Source of the DNA: CAZPAN01 sp964428485
GTDB taxonomy: Bacteria > Actinomycetota > Coriobacteriia > Coriobacteriales > CADBOM01
Assembly (NCBI GenBank): GCA_964428485.1
Contig: CAYRYP010000032.1
Location: forward strand, 1-15,608
DNA: 15,608 nucleotides
Direction of reading: 5' to 3'
Shown here piece by piece: positions 7,820 through 15,092 of this stretch (position 1 is the stretch's first letter; each line of letters begins with the position of its first letter). The translations under genes were made by a program, and so were the position numbers. The notes below the pieces were generated by a model, which made no database searches, was not told the origin of the DNA, and saw nothing but the letters and a program-made list of their open reading frames with translations.

Positions 7820-8726
7820 ATTCGAGCATCCTCTCAAGCGTGAGCCTCGCAGCCTCGGAGTTGTCGGGAACAGCCACCTCTCCCTCACCGTTTGCAAGGC
7901 ACCGTACTAGACGCTCCAGCGTCACGCCCTCCATATCGAGGCAGCGCGGGGTGGTCTGCGGGAAATGAAAACGCTTGCCGCTCCCCTGAGTGCGCCGTGC
8001 TAGCTCATGGGCGACCCCGTTCACGGTGCATATGATGTAGTCGGTCTCCTTCCCACACTCGGCCCTCTCGATGATCCCAGACGTAGAGCCGATGTAGTCG
8101 GAGAGCTCGATCACGCCGGAGTTGCACTCTGGGTGCGAGAGAACCGGCGCGTCCGGGAACATGCGCTTGAGGTGAGCGACCTCGGCGGTGGAGATAAACT
8201 CGTGCCGCGGACAGTAGCCATTTATCGTAACTATGTTCTTGTCGGGAACCTGCTCAGCCACGTATCTACCCAGGTTCCTGTCAGGGATGAATAGGATGTT
8301 TCTCTGTGAGAGTGCACTGACGATCTTGACGGCGTTAGAGGAGGTCACGCACACGTCAGACCAGCTCTTGATCTCAGCGGTGGAGTTGACATAGCAGACC
8401 ACCGCCAGGTCGTCGCCGTACCTCTCGCGCGCCATGTCCACGTCCGATTTGGAGACCATGTGGGCCATCGGACAATCCGCCTCCGGGTCGGGAAGCAGCA
8501 CGGTCTTATCAGGGTTGAGCAGCTTGGCGCTCTCCCCCATGAACTCAACCCCACAAAGCACGATGGTGCTCTGCGGGAGCTCGACGGCAAGTTTAGCCAG
8601 GTAGAACGAGTCCCCTACGTAGTCGGCCACATCCTGCACGTCCCCGGGGACGTAGTAATGGGCCAGAATCACCGCATCGCGGCTCCTCTTTAGCTCGTCT
8701 ATCTCATCGACGATGCTTCCGGGCAT
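7806..8726 (-). CDS. nadA: Quinolinate synthase
   Basis: Condenses iminoaspartate with dihydroxyacetone phosphate to quinolinate, using an oxygen-sensitive 4Fe-4S cluster; it is the first gene of the nad operon. It has 306 aa from the ATG at 8726, which has TAGGAGA 7 nt upstream. ATGs further upstream (to 8804) lack such a site and would overrun the probable promoter leader. The three cluster cysteines are Cys58 (LCGVEFMGESAK), Cys172 (NGYCPRHE) and Cys262 (TTPRCLDME), at spacing normal for the three-Cys NadA type. LAHYYVPGDVQDVADYVGDS near the N-terminus is the usual active-site stretch. The cluster suits an anaerobic or microaerobic host. Confidence 0.96.
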   Translation of the reverse strand: MPGSIVDEIDELKRSRDAVILAHYYVPGDVQDVADYVGDSFYLAKLAVELPQSTIVLCGVEFMGESAKLLNPDKTVLLPDPEADCPMAHMVSKSDVDMARERYGDDLAVVCYVNSTAEIKSWSDVCVTSSNAVKIVSALSQRNILFIPDRNLGRYVAEQVPDKNIVTINGYCPRHEFISTAEVAHLKRMFPDAPVLSHPECNSGVIELSDYIGSTSGIIERAECGKETDYIICTVNGVAHELARRTQGSGKRFHFPQTTPRCLDMEGVTLERLVRCLANGEGEVAVPDNSEAARLTLERMLEYAAR

Positions 8727-8808
8727 GGGTATCTCTCCTATCGGTCGGTATGCATTCCTCAAGGACCCGCCCATGCGCAGCAGCGCTCCCCCACCGCGGG
8801 TCATACAC

Positions 8809-8836
8809 AGTATGCAGCTGACAAGACACCTGACAA
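8809..8836 (-). promoter_or_regulatory. Candidate nadABC-niaR promoter
   Basis: On the minus strand TTGTCA (8831-8836, 5 of 6 to the -35 consensus) is followed after 16 nt by CATACT (8809-8814, 4 of 6 to -10). This would start transcription near 8802 and give a leader of about 75 nt before the nadA ATG. The -35 and spacer coincide with the tandem repeat at 8819-8840, the arrangement expected of a repressor site. Position and matches are seen in the sequence; function is inferred. Confidence 0.5.
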
Positions 8837-8840
8837 GACA
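8819..8840. repeat. Tandem 10-bp direct repeat, candidate NiaR operator
   Basis: TGACAAGACA occurs twice exactly, at 8819-8828 and 8831-8840, with period 12, continuing into TGTGTTT. Two copies about one helical turn apart on top of the predicted nad promoter, in an operon that encodes a NiaR repressor, make an operator the simplest reading. I do not recall the published NiaR consensus well enough to claim a match. Confidence 0.5.
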
Positions 8841-8877
8841 TGTGTTTGGTCAAAGGTGCAACCGATTGTTTTCGAAT

Positions 8878-8891
8878 GAATCAGTTGATTC
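8878..8891. repeat. Short inverted repeat in the nadA / enolase-family intergenic region
   Basis: GAATCA (8878-8883) and TGATTC (8886-8891) form a 6-bp inverted repeat with a 2-nt centre. It lies about 18 nt upstream of the candidate promoter of the plus-strand gene and about 40 nt upstream of the nad promoter, so it could serve an activator or repressor of either. It is short, and chance is possible. Confidence 0.3.
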
Positions 8892-8908
8892 GCAGAGACA
8901 GATGCGCC

Positions 8909-8936
8909 TCTACATTTGCGTTCGAAGGAATATGAT
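8909..8936 (+). promoter_or_regulatory. Candidate promoter of the enolase-superfamily gene
   Basis: TCTACA (8909-8914, 4 of 6) and TATGAT (8931-8936, 5 of 6) are spaced by 16 nt, predicting a start near 8943 and an 88-nt leader before the ATG at 9031. In the leader TGGTGG (8962-8967) can pair with CCACCA (8997-9002). Supported only by consensus matches and position. Confidence 0.4.
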
Positions 8937-9030
8937 CTAGATGAGGGTAGTTTGTAACATTTGGTGGCGCAGCGACTCAACTCGATCTGATGTGCACCAC
9001 CAGATTCAAACGGATTGGAGGTTTCAGTCC

Positions 9031-10122
9031 ATGAAGATAACCGGTGTCAAGGCAATCCCTGTTAGGCTCCCGTTGCCGCATGTGATGGAGTGGGCGACAG
9101 GCAAGATGACCGCCCAGTCGCACGTGCTCGTGCGCATCTCCACCGACGAGGGCATTGAGGGCATATCCGAGGCGATCCCGCGCGAAAACATATACGGCGA
9201 GACCCAGAAGGGCATGGTGCATATCATCAACGACCACCTCGCTCCCCTGATCGTCGGACTAGACCCGTTCGATGTCGAGAAGATCCACGAGAAGATGGGC
9301 TTCATCAAGTCCAACCTCGCCGCCAAGGGCGGAGTGGACGTGGCTCTATGGGACATCATCGGCAAGGCCTGCGGCAAGCCGATCCACAAGTTGCTCGGCG
9401 GCTATCGCGAGGGCATCCGGCCCAGCAGAATACTCTGGCTCACCAGCGACGAGGACATGCTCGATCAGGCGCGCGAACTCGACTCCCGCGGCTACCGTGC
9501 CTTCAAGGTTAAGGGCGGCACGAACCCCGATGCCGACATCATGCGTATCAACATGTTGCGCGACGTGGTGAGTCCGGACACCAAGCTCTACATCGATGGC
9601 AACCAGATGTACTCCTACTTCGATGCCATGAGGGTCTACGAAGCCACACGCGGCGAGCTCGACTACTTTGAAGAGCCCATCGATGCTCATAACGAGCGCG
9701 ACCGCGTACGCCTCGCGCATTCCATTGACATTCCTGTGGTGGGTGACGAGTCAAACTTCACCATTGGCGACATCGCGCACCAGATCGACATAGACGCGCT
9801 GTCTGTGCTGATGATAAAGATCCCGCGCAGCGGATTCACGATGGGCCGCAAGATCGCAGGGTTGTGCGAGGGCTTCCAGCGCCAGATGATGATCGGTAGC
9901 CAATCGGAGAGCGAGCTTGGCATGAGCGCGATCGTGCATGCCGGATGCGGACTCAAAACCATCTCCTATGCCTGCGAGTTCATGGACTTTGAGGAGGAGG
10001 GGCGTCCGAGCCTGATCAACGAGAAGATCGTCTTCGAGGACGGACTCGTGCGCCCATTCGACGGACCCGGGCTTGGGGTCACCCTCGACGAGGACGCTGT
10101 GAAGAGATACACAGTGGAGTAA
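9031..10122 (+). CDS. Enolase-superfamily enzyme, muconate lactonizing / dipeptide epimerase-like subgroup, substrate unknown
   Basis: Superfamily chemistry: abstraction of a proton alpha to a carboxylate, with Mg2+ stabilising the enolate. It has 363 aa from the ATG at 9031 (GGAGG 9 nt upstream). A frame open from 8941 adds 30 residues unlike the family N-terminus. The capping domain (MKITGVKAIPVRLPL on) is followed by a barrel with the MLE-subgroup acid/base set: KVK (Lys159, Lys161), metal ligands Asp189 (YIDGN), Glu214 (FEEP) and Asp239 (GDES), and Lys263 (MIKI). The DFE at 319-321 sits about where Ala-Glu epimerases carry a DxD that binds the substrate amino group, hinting at an amino-acid or dipeptide substrate. 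This is inference; racemase, cycloisomerase, succinylbenzoate synthase or dehydratase activity is possible. The gene is monocistronic, divergent from the nad operon and closed by a strong terminator. Confidence 0.85.
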   Translation: MKITGVKAIPVRLPLPHVMEWATGKMTAQSHVLVRISTDEGIEGISEAIPRENIYGETQKGMVHIINDHLAPLIVGLDPFDVEKIHEKMGFIKSNLAAKGGVDVALWDIIGKACGKPIHKLLGGYREGIRPSRILWLTSDEDMLDQARELDSRGYRAFKVKGGTNPDADIMRINMLRDVVSPDTKLYIDGNQMYSYFDAMRVYEATRGELDYFEEPIDAHNERDRVRLAHSIDIPVVGDESNFTIGDIAHQIDIDALSVLMIKIPRSGFTMGRKIAGLCEGFQRQMMIGSQSESELGMSAIVHAGCGLKTISYACEFMDFEEEGRPSLINEKIVFEDGLVRPFDGPGLGVTLDEDAVKRYTVE

Positions 10123-10152
10123 ACGTAGGTCGGCTGGGGCAGATAGCAGACG

Positions 10153-10200
10153 ATCTTTAAAAGGGTGCTTGCTGGCTGTCGCGAGCACCCTTTTAAAGAT
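10153..10200. terminator. Bidirectional terminator between convergent genes
   Basis: ATCTTTAAAAGGGTGCT (10153-10169) and AGCACCCTTTTAAAGAT (10184-10200) are perfect 17-bp inverted arms around a 14-nt loop. A GC-rich core is flanked by A/T tracts on both sides, so RNA from either strand forms a hairpin followed by a U-rich run. It lies 30 nt after the plus-strand enolase-family gene and 31 nt after the minus-strand hom stop, as expected for a shared terminator. Confidence 0.95.
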
Positions 10201-10231
10201 CAGCCTTTCCGGCGATCGACACCGTTCAGAT

Positions 10232-11512
10232 CTAGTGAACCAGCCTTATGAGCTGCGGCTCGCTGATGATGACCTCGGTTCCCATCAGACCCTTCATGGC
10301 CTGCTGGATAGGACCCTCACAGGCACGATGCGTAATGACCACAAGATCGGTTGTTCGCCCGTCGCCACCGCGTTGCACCACCGACTTGATTGAGATCTCC
10401 TGCGCGGCGAAGATCTTGGCGACCTCCGCGAACACACCCGGCCTATCGTAGACGGGGATGCGAATGTAGTACTCGGTCTCCAGGCTCTCCATCGGAAGTA
10501 TCGGGAGCCTATCGGTGCAGGTGCAGCCCCGAAAAACCGTAACCCCGTCGGCGATGAGCTTGGAGGTCTCGATGACATCGGCGACCACAGCGGAGGCGGC
10601 CGGTCCCGCGCCCGCACCCTCCCCGAAGAACATAGCCTCTCCCACGAAATCGCCCACGACGTAGATGGCGTTGTAGACACCGTTGACGCGTGAGAGCTGG
10701 TGGGTATGCGGGATCATCGCAGGGTGAACCCTCACCTCGACGCCGGACTCACGCAGATTGGCGATAGCAAGGAGCTTGATCGAGTAACCCATCTCATCCG
10801 CAAACTGGAGGTCGACGGGGCTGATCTTGGTTATCCCCTCGGCGTGGACGTCGTCCATAAAGATGCGGCAGTTGAACGCTATTGAGGCCAGTATCGCAAT
10901 CTTGGCGGCGGCGTCAAACCCGTCGACATCGGCGGAGGGGTTGGCCTCGGCAAACCCCTTACGCTGCGCCTCGCGAAGAGCCTCGGCGTAGTCTAGCCCT
11001 CCCTCGCCCATGCGGGTGAGCATGTAGTTAGTCGTGCCATTGACGATCCCCATGACCGAGGTGATCTGGTTGGCCACAAGCGAGTGCTTCATCGGCCCGA
11101 TGATGGGGATGCCGCCACCCACAGACCCGCCGAAGAGAATCGAAACGCCACCCTTCGCGGCAGCCTCGTAGACCTCCTCACCATATGTGGCCATGACCGC
11201 CTTGTTGGCGGTAACGACGTGCTTACCACCCTCGAGCGCATCGATGATGACATCCTTGGCGACTCCCGTCCCCCCGATTAGCTCGACGATTATGTCTATG
11301 TTCGGATCGGTCACCACGGAGTCGATGTCGGTGGTGAAGATATCCTCGACGCCAAGGTTCACCGCCTTTTGGCGGCTGCGAGACGCTATGCGCGCGATGC
11401 GGATATCGAGCCCGTGATGGCGGACAAAGCCATCGTGGTGCCTACGAAGGATCTCGACGAGACCGCCGCCTACGGTTCCGAGTCCGATAAGGCCGATGTT
11501 AATGGTCCTCAT
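10232..11512 (-). CDS. hom: Homoserine dehydrogenase with ACT domain
   Basis: Reduces aspartate semialdehyde to homoserine, the branch point to threonine and methionine. It has 426 aa. The N-terminal nucleotide-binding loop is IGLIGLGTVGGG (6-17); GKHVVTANK (96-104) supplies the conserved Lys104; the substrate-site motif NPSADVDGFDAAAK is at 191-204. A C-terminal ACT domain (about 347-424, YIRIPVYDRPGVFAEVAKIF) implies feedback control, typically by threonine. The ATG at 11512 has AGGAG 9 nt upstream. It follows lysA by 16 nt and is the last gene of argS-lysA-hom before the shared terminator. In many actinobacteria thrC and thrB follow here; they are absent. Confidence 0.96.
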   Translation of the reverse strand: MRTINIGLIGLGTVGGGLVEILRRHHDGFVRHHGLDIRIARIASRSRQKAVNLGVEDIFTTDIDSVVTDPNIDIIVELIGGTGVAKDVIIDALEGGKHVVTANKAVMATYGEEVYEAAAKGGVSILFGGSVGGGIPIIGPMKHSLVANQITSVMGIVNGTTNYMLTRMGEGGLDYAEALREAQRKGFAEANPSADVDGFDAAAKIAILASIAFNCRIFMDDVHAEGITKISPVDLQFADEMGYSIKLLAIANLRESGVEVRVHPAMIPHTHQLSRVNGVYNAIYVVGDFVGEAMFFGEGAGAGPAASAVVADVIETSKLIADGVTVFRGCTCTDRLPILPMESLETEYYIRIPVYDRPGVFAEVAKIFAAQEISIKSVVQRGGDGRTTDLVVITHRACEGPIQQAMKGLMGTEVIISEPQLIRLVH

Positions 11513-11528
11513 TAGGTGTAGCTCCTAT

Positions 11529-12905
11529 TTAGTCGTCGCAGACGTCGCAAGCCAGCAGGTCGTCGTAGGTCTGCGCCCTAACGACGATCCTATACTTCCC
11601 GTCACGGACGAAGGCCACGGCGGGACGAGTAATCGAGTTGTAGTTGGACGACATCGTGTAGCAGTAGGCTCCGGTCCCGAAGATCGCGATGATGTCGCCC
11701 TCCTCCACCGGCTGGATCGAGGCGTCCTTGATAAGCGTGTCGCCGGTCTCGCAGTGCTTGCCTACGATGGTCACAACGTCGGTGCGCGGGTAGAAGCCCT
11801 TGTTTGCGACGATGGCCTCGTATTTGGAGCCGTAGAGGGCGGGGCGGATGTTGTCGCTCATTCCGCCGTCGACGGCGGCGTAGGTCCTGATACCGGGGAT
11901 CTGCTTCACCGTGCCGACCTTGTAGCAGGTGACGCCGGCGTTAGCAACAATAGAGCGGCCAGGCTCCACAGCCACGAGCGGCATTGGGAAACCGGCCTGC
12001 TCGCACTTTTCTTTCATATGGGCACCGATGCGCTTGGTGAAGTCGGTGATGGAGGTAGGCTCGTCGTCCTTGGTATAGGCGATGCCCAGTCCGCCGCCCA
12101 GATCGATCTCGTCCGCGGTGTAGCCGAGCTCGTCACGCACCTTGCACGCAAAGTCGACCAGGACGTCGATCTCCTTATCGTAGGGCTCGAGGTCGAAGAT
12201 CTGCGAGCCAATGTGGGACATGAAGCCGACAAACTCCATGTTATCGGAGTCGAGGATCATCTTGATGGCGTCCATGGCCTCGCCGTTGGAGATGCTGACG
12301 CCAAACTTGGAGTCCTCCTCGCCGGTCTGGATATAGCTGTGGGTGTCCGCGTGAACGCCAGGACGCACCCTGAGCATGACCTTGGGCTTGCAGTCGAACA
12401 GCTCGGCAAGAAGGTCAATCCTGCCAACCTCGGCACAGGAGTCAATGACAATGCGCCCGACGCCCTCAGTGAGGGCCTCCTGAAGCTCCTCCTCCGACTT
12501 GTTGTTCCCATGCATCACAATTCGCTCGGCCGGAAATCCGGCTGCCAGCGCAATCGCAAGCTCACCGCCGCTGCAGACCAACAGATTGCAGCCCTCCTCC
12601 TCTACGATCTTGCACATCGCCTTGCAGATGAAGGCCTTTGCAGCGTAGCTGACGCGGCTGCGCTCGAACTGCGCAGCCATGCCCTCACGGTACTCGGCAA
12701 GCCTTGCATGGATGTGCTCCTCGTCCATGATGAACAGTGGCGAGCTAGTGGACTTGGGCAGCTTCGAGGCGTTAACGCCTCCAATCCAGAGGTGCTTCTC
12801 GTGGATGTCGGAGTCGTCGATATTGGCTGTGAGCGGCAGAACCGCCCCCAGCTCTTCGGTCTTGATGTTGTCTCCGTGCTCCGGTGCGATCTCTGTGGTG
12901 CTCAT
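11529..12905 (-). CDS. lysA: Diaminopimelate decarboxylase
   Basis: PLP enzyme making L-lysine from meso-diaminopimelate, the last step of lysine synthesis. It has 458 aa, a little longer than typical (about 420-450) owing to an N-terminal extension of about 40 residues before LWIGG. The PLP Schiff-base lysine is Lys90 (YAAKAF). HIGSQI (231-236), GGGLGIAY (270-277), EPGRSIV (314-320), CETGD (385-389, catalytic Cys385 from the partner subunit) and GAYCYTMSSNYN (412-423) are all intact. The ATG at 12905 has GGAGG 10 nt upstream. The C-terminus ends CDVCDD, a CxxC pair I do not associate with the family. It sits between argS (24 nt) and hom (16 nt), a known actinobacterial order. Confidence 0.97.
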   Translation of the reverse strand: MSTTEIAPEHGDNIKTEELGAVLPLTANIDDSDIHEKHLWIGGVNASKLPKSTSSPLFIMDEEHIHARLAEYREGMAAQFERSRVSYAAKAFICKAMCKIVEEEGCNLLVCSGGELAIALAAGFPAERIVMHGNNKSEEELQEALTEGVGRIVIDSCAEVGRIDLLAELFDCKPKVMLRVRPGVHADTHSYIQTGEEDSKFGVSISNGEAMDAIKMILDSDNMEFVGFMSHIGSQIFDLEPYDKEIDVLVDFACKVRDELGYTADEIDLGGGLGIAYTKDDEPTSITDFTKRIGAHMKEKCEQAGFPMPLVAVEPGRSIVANAGVTCYKVGTVKQIPGIRTYAAVDGGMSDNIRPALYGSKYEAIVANKGFYPRTDVVTIVGKHCETGDTLIKDASIQPVEEGDIIAIFGTGAYCYTMSSNYNSITRPAVAFVRDGKYRIVVRAQTYDDLLACDVCDD

Positions 12906-12929
12906 CGTTTGATCTCCTCCGTTCGGGTC

Positions 12930-14588
12930 TTACATTCTCTCGGGCGCGCTGACTCCAAGGATCGAGAGAGAGCATTGCAGAACGCTCCTCGTGGCATCTG
13001 CCAGGTACATCCTCGCCGCTGTCAGCGCTTCGTCGTCCGTGAGGACCTGGCAGTTGGTGTAGAACTGGTGGAACGTAGCCGCCAGTGACTCTATGTAGTG
13101 GGTTAGCCTGTAGGGCGCATAGTCACGCGCCGCAGACTCCACGATCTCGGCGAACTCGGAGATCTTGCGGCAAAGCTCGAGTTCAGCCGAGTCGGTGAGA
13201 AGCGATAGGTCCGCATCGTCGTCGACGGGTTTACCGGCACGGCGCAGGATCGAGCAGATCCTCGCATGCGCATACTGCACATAGTAGACGGGGTTCGAGG
13301 AGTCCTGCTTCTTGGCAACCTCGATGTCAAAGTCGATGGGTTGATCTGTCGACTTGCACAGCATTAGATACTTGGTGGCGTCGGCGCCGACCTCCTCGAT
13401 GAGCTCCTCGAACGTAACCATCTCGCCGGTACGCTTGGACATCCTCACAGGCTCGCCGCCGCGAAAGAGGTTGACAAGCTGCCCCAAGAGAACGTCGAGC
13501 TTGCCACCGTTGCCGAGCGCCTGCATTGCCGTCTGCATCCTGCAGACGTAACCATGATGGTCGGCACCCCAGATGTCGATCACACGGTCGAAGCCGCGGG
13601 CGAACTTATTGGAATGGTAGGCAATGTCAGGCGTGAAGTAGGTGTACGAGCCGTCATTCTTGACGAGTACGCGGTCCTTGTCGTCGCCAAAATCGGTGGT
13701 CCGAAACCAGAGTGCGCCTTCCTTCTCGTAGGTGTAGCCCAGTTCGCCGAGGCGGGCCAACACCTTGTCGATCGCCGATTCGCCGTCGTCGCCCTTCTCG
13801 TAGAGCGAGCGCTCGGAGAACCAGTTGTCAAACTCCACGCCCACGCTGGATAGCACCTCACGCATGTGCTCGAGCATCATCTTGTAGGCGAGCTCGCGGA
13901 AGTGCAGCGAGCGTTCCTCGTCGGAAACATCCACCCATTTGTGACCGTCGGCGTCGAGTATCATCTGCGCGATCGTGGTGATATAGGCGCCGCCGTAGCC
14001 GTTCTCGGGCAGCTCCACATCGATACCGCACAGCTGCATGTAGCGCGCGTCGATGGAGTGCGCAAAGTTGTTCATCTGCGAGCCGGCATCGTTGATGTAG
14101 AACTCGCGTTGAACCTTCCAGCCGGCATGCTCCAGCACGTTAGCGAGCGCGTTGCCGAGTGCAGCCCACCTGCCGTGACCCACGTGCATCGGGCCCGTGG
14201 GGTTGGCGCTGACGAACTCGATCTGGCAGCTACGACCGTGCCCCATGTCGACGCGGCCGAAGTCCATCCCGAGCGTCCTGGCCTCGCGGGCCACGTCTTG
14301 GAGTGCCTTGGCCGAGAGTCTCATATTGATGAAGCCCGGGCCGGCGATCTCCACAGACTCTATGAAGTCACCTGTGGGGATCTTGGTGGCGATTATCTGG
14401 GCAATTTCGCGGGGATTCTTCCTCGCCTGCTTGGCGAGCTTCATTGAGATCGAGGTGGCCCAGTCGCCATGGTTCTTGTCACGCGGGCGCTCGACCGACG
14501 GATCTGGAACCTCCTCGATGGCCAGCTCACCGGATTCAACCGCGGCGACTATGGCTGCGCTCACAACCTCTTCGATCTTCTCCCGCAT
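12930..14588 (-). CDS. argS: Arginyl-tRNA synthetase
   Basis: Charges tRNA-Arg. It has 552 aa from the ATG at 14588. The class I motif is SANPTGPMHVGHG, with HVGH at 135-138. YINDAGSQM and IWGADHHGY (from 339) are typical of ArgRS. The second signature is RMSKRTG with Met-Ser-Lys at 383-385. The C-terminal DALR anticodon-binding domain starts near QYAHARICSILRR, and the chain ends in the family's LGVSAPERM tail. The start is slightly ambiguous: two adjacent ATGs at 14591 and 14588 follow GAGG, and spacing favours the second. Open frame extends to 14642, but those 18 residues do not look conserved. It is the first gene of the argS-lysA-hom operon. Confidence 0.96.
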   Translation of the reverse strand: MREKIEEVVSAAIVAAVESGELAIEEVPDPSVERPRDKNHGDWATSISMKLAKQARKNPREIAQIIATKIPTGDFIESVEIAGPGFINMRLSAKALQDVAREARTLGMDFGRVDMGHGRSCQIEFVSANPTGPMHVGHGRWAALGNALANVLEHAGWKVQREFYINDAGSQMNNFAHSIDARYMQLCGIDVELPENGYGGAYITTIAQMILDADGHKWVDVSDEERSLHFRELAYKMMLEHMREVLSSVGVEFDNWFSERSLYEKGDDGESAIDKVLARLGELGYTYEKEGALWFRTTDFGDDKDRVLVKNDGSYTYFTPDIAYHSNKFARGFDRVIDIWGADHHGYVCRMQTAMQALGNGGKLDVLLGQLVNLFRGGEPVRMSKRTGEMVTFEELIEEVGADATKYLMLCKSTDQPIDFDIEVAKKQDSSNPVYYVQYAHARICSILRRAGKPVDDDADLSLLTDSAELELCRKISEFAEIVESAARDYAPYRLTHYIESLAATFHQFYTNCQVLTDDEALTAARMYLADATRSVLQCSLSILGVSAPERM

Positions 14589-14650
14589 CATCACCTCGTG
14601 TCCCCCGATCCAGGTGGGTCGGGTCTTGCCTCGAGCTTTCACGAATCTTC

Positions 14651-14656
14651 AGTATA
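14651..14656 (-). promoter_or_regulatory. Possible -10 element for the argS-lysA-hom operon
   Basis: TATACT on the minus strand matches the -10 consensus at 5 of 6 positions and would start transcription near 14644, giving a leader of about 55 nt before argS. ATACTG is repeated 9 nt upstream (direct repeat on the minus strand within 14650-14664). No clear -35 is present at 16-18 nt. I saw no T-box or other leader RNA signature in the 14592-14912 gap. Confidence 0.35.
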
Positions 14657-14850
14657 AGCAGTATGGGTGGGGATTGAACGCGAGCCATGCCTATGTGGGG
14701 CCGACCTGCCCATCTGATTCGGAAACCGGTTCTCGCCCACCAGCACACCACAGTCCTTGACGCAGTCGCAAGGGCACAGGCTAGCTCTAGATAGCTCTGA
14801 AACGCTTTAAACCGCTTGCGGAAGTCCATGCACGTTTGCTGCCAACCCTA

Positions 14851-14878
14851 TTGCGGCATTCAGAGAGAAGAGTAATAT
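14851..14878 (+). promoter_or_regulatory. Weak candidate promoter for tRNA-fMet
   Basis: TTGCGG (14851-14856) and TAATAT (14873-14878) are separated by 16 nt and would start transcription about 28 nt upstream of the tRNA. A second possible -10, TATAGT, is at 14880-14885. Matches are only 3 of 6 and 4 of 6, so this is tentative. Confidence 0.3.
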
Positions 14879-14912
14879 GTATAGTCGCGTTCTAAAGAGC
14901 GTCAAACTCCAT

Positions 14913-14989
14913 TGCGGGGTGGAGCAGTCTGGTAGCTCGCCGGGCTCATAACCCGGAGGTCGTAGGTTCAAATCCTGCCCCCGCGACCA
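14913..14989 (+). tRNA. Initiator tRNA-fMet (anticodon CAT)
   Basis: A 77-nt cloverleaf with encoded CCA end. The anticodon stem CCGGG / CCCGG holds loop CTCATAA, anticodon CAT at 14947-14949. The three consecutive G-C pairs GGG:CCC at the base of the anticodon stem and the A11-U24 pair in the D stem mark an initiator rather than elongator tRNA-Met. The T arm is GTAGG-TTCAAAT-CCTGC. Position 1 is T and position 72 is G, so the first acceptor pair is U-G instead of the C-A mismatch familiar from E. coli; both avoid a strong 1-72 pair. It is followed directly by a terminator, so it is a single-gene transcript. Confidence 0.96.
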
Positions 14990-14997
14990 AAAACATC

Positions 14998-15019
14998 AGC
15001 CCTCTTCGGAGGGTTTTTT
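14998..15019 (+). terminator. Intrinsic terminator of tRNA-fMet
   Basis: CCCTC (15000-15004), a UUCG tetraloop (15005-15008) and GAGGG (15009-15013) form a stable hairpin followed by six T (15014-15019). It starts about 10 nt after the tRNA CCA end. This is a textbook rho-independent terminator. Confidence 0.93.
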
Positions 15020-15092
15020 ATTGCATTCGAAGATGAATGCCGTCTTAGCTCGCAAATCCACTTGAACTGTAAAGTCTGAGGAAGCCTCAAAT

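Noticed and set aside
8727..8804. Longer nadA start, or an NAD-sensing riboswitch in the nadA leader
   Set aside because: The upstream ATGs lack ribosome sites, and I could not recognise a known nadA-associated riboswitch fold; only a 4-bp GCGC hairpin is visible.
8941..9030. Upstream ATG of the enolase-family gene
   Set aside because: The 30 extra residues do not resemble the family start, the Shine-Dalgarno fit is poorer than GGAGG before 9031, and the predicted transcription start is at about 8943.
11496..13088. 530-codon plus-strand open frame opposite lysA
   Set aside because: It covers the antisense of lysA and the end of argS, shows no family resemblance, and long antisense frames are common in GC-rich DNA. 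lysA has intact catalytic motifs and a good ribosome site.
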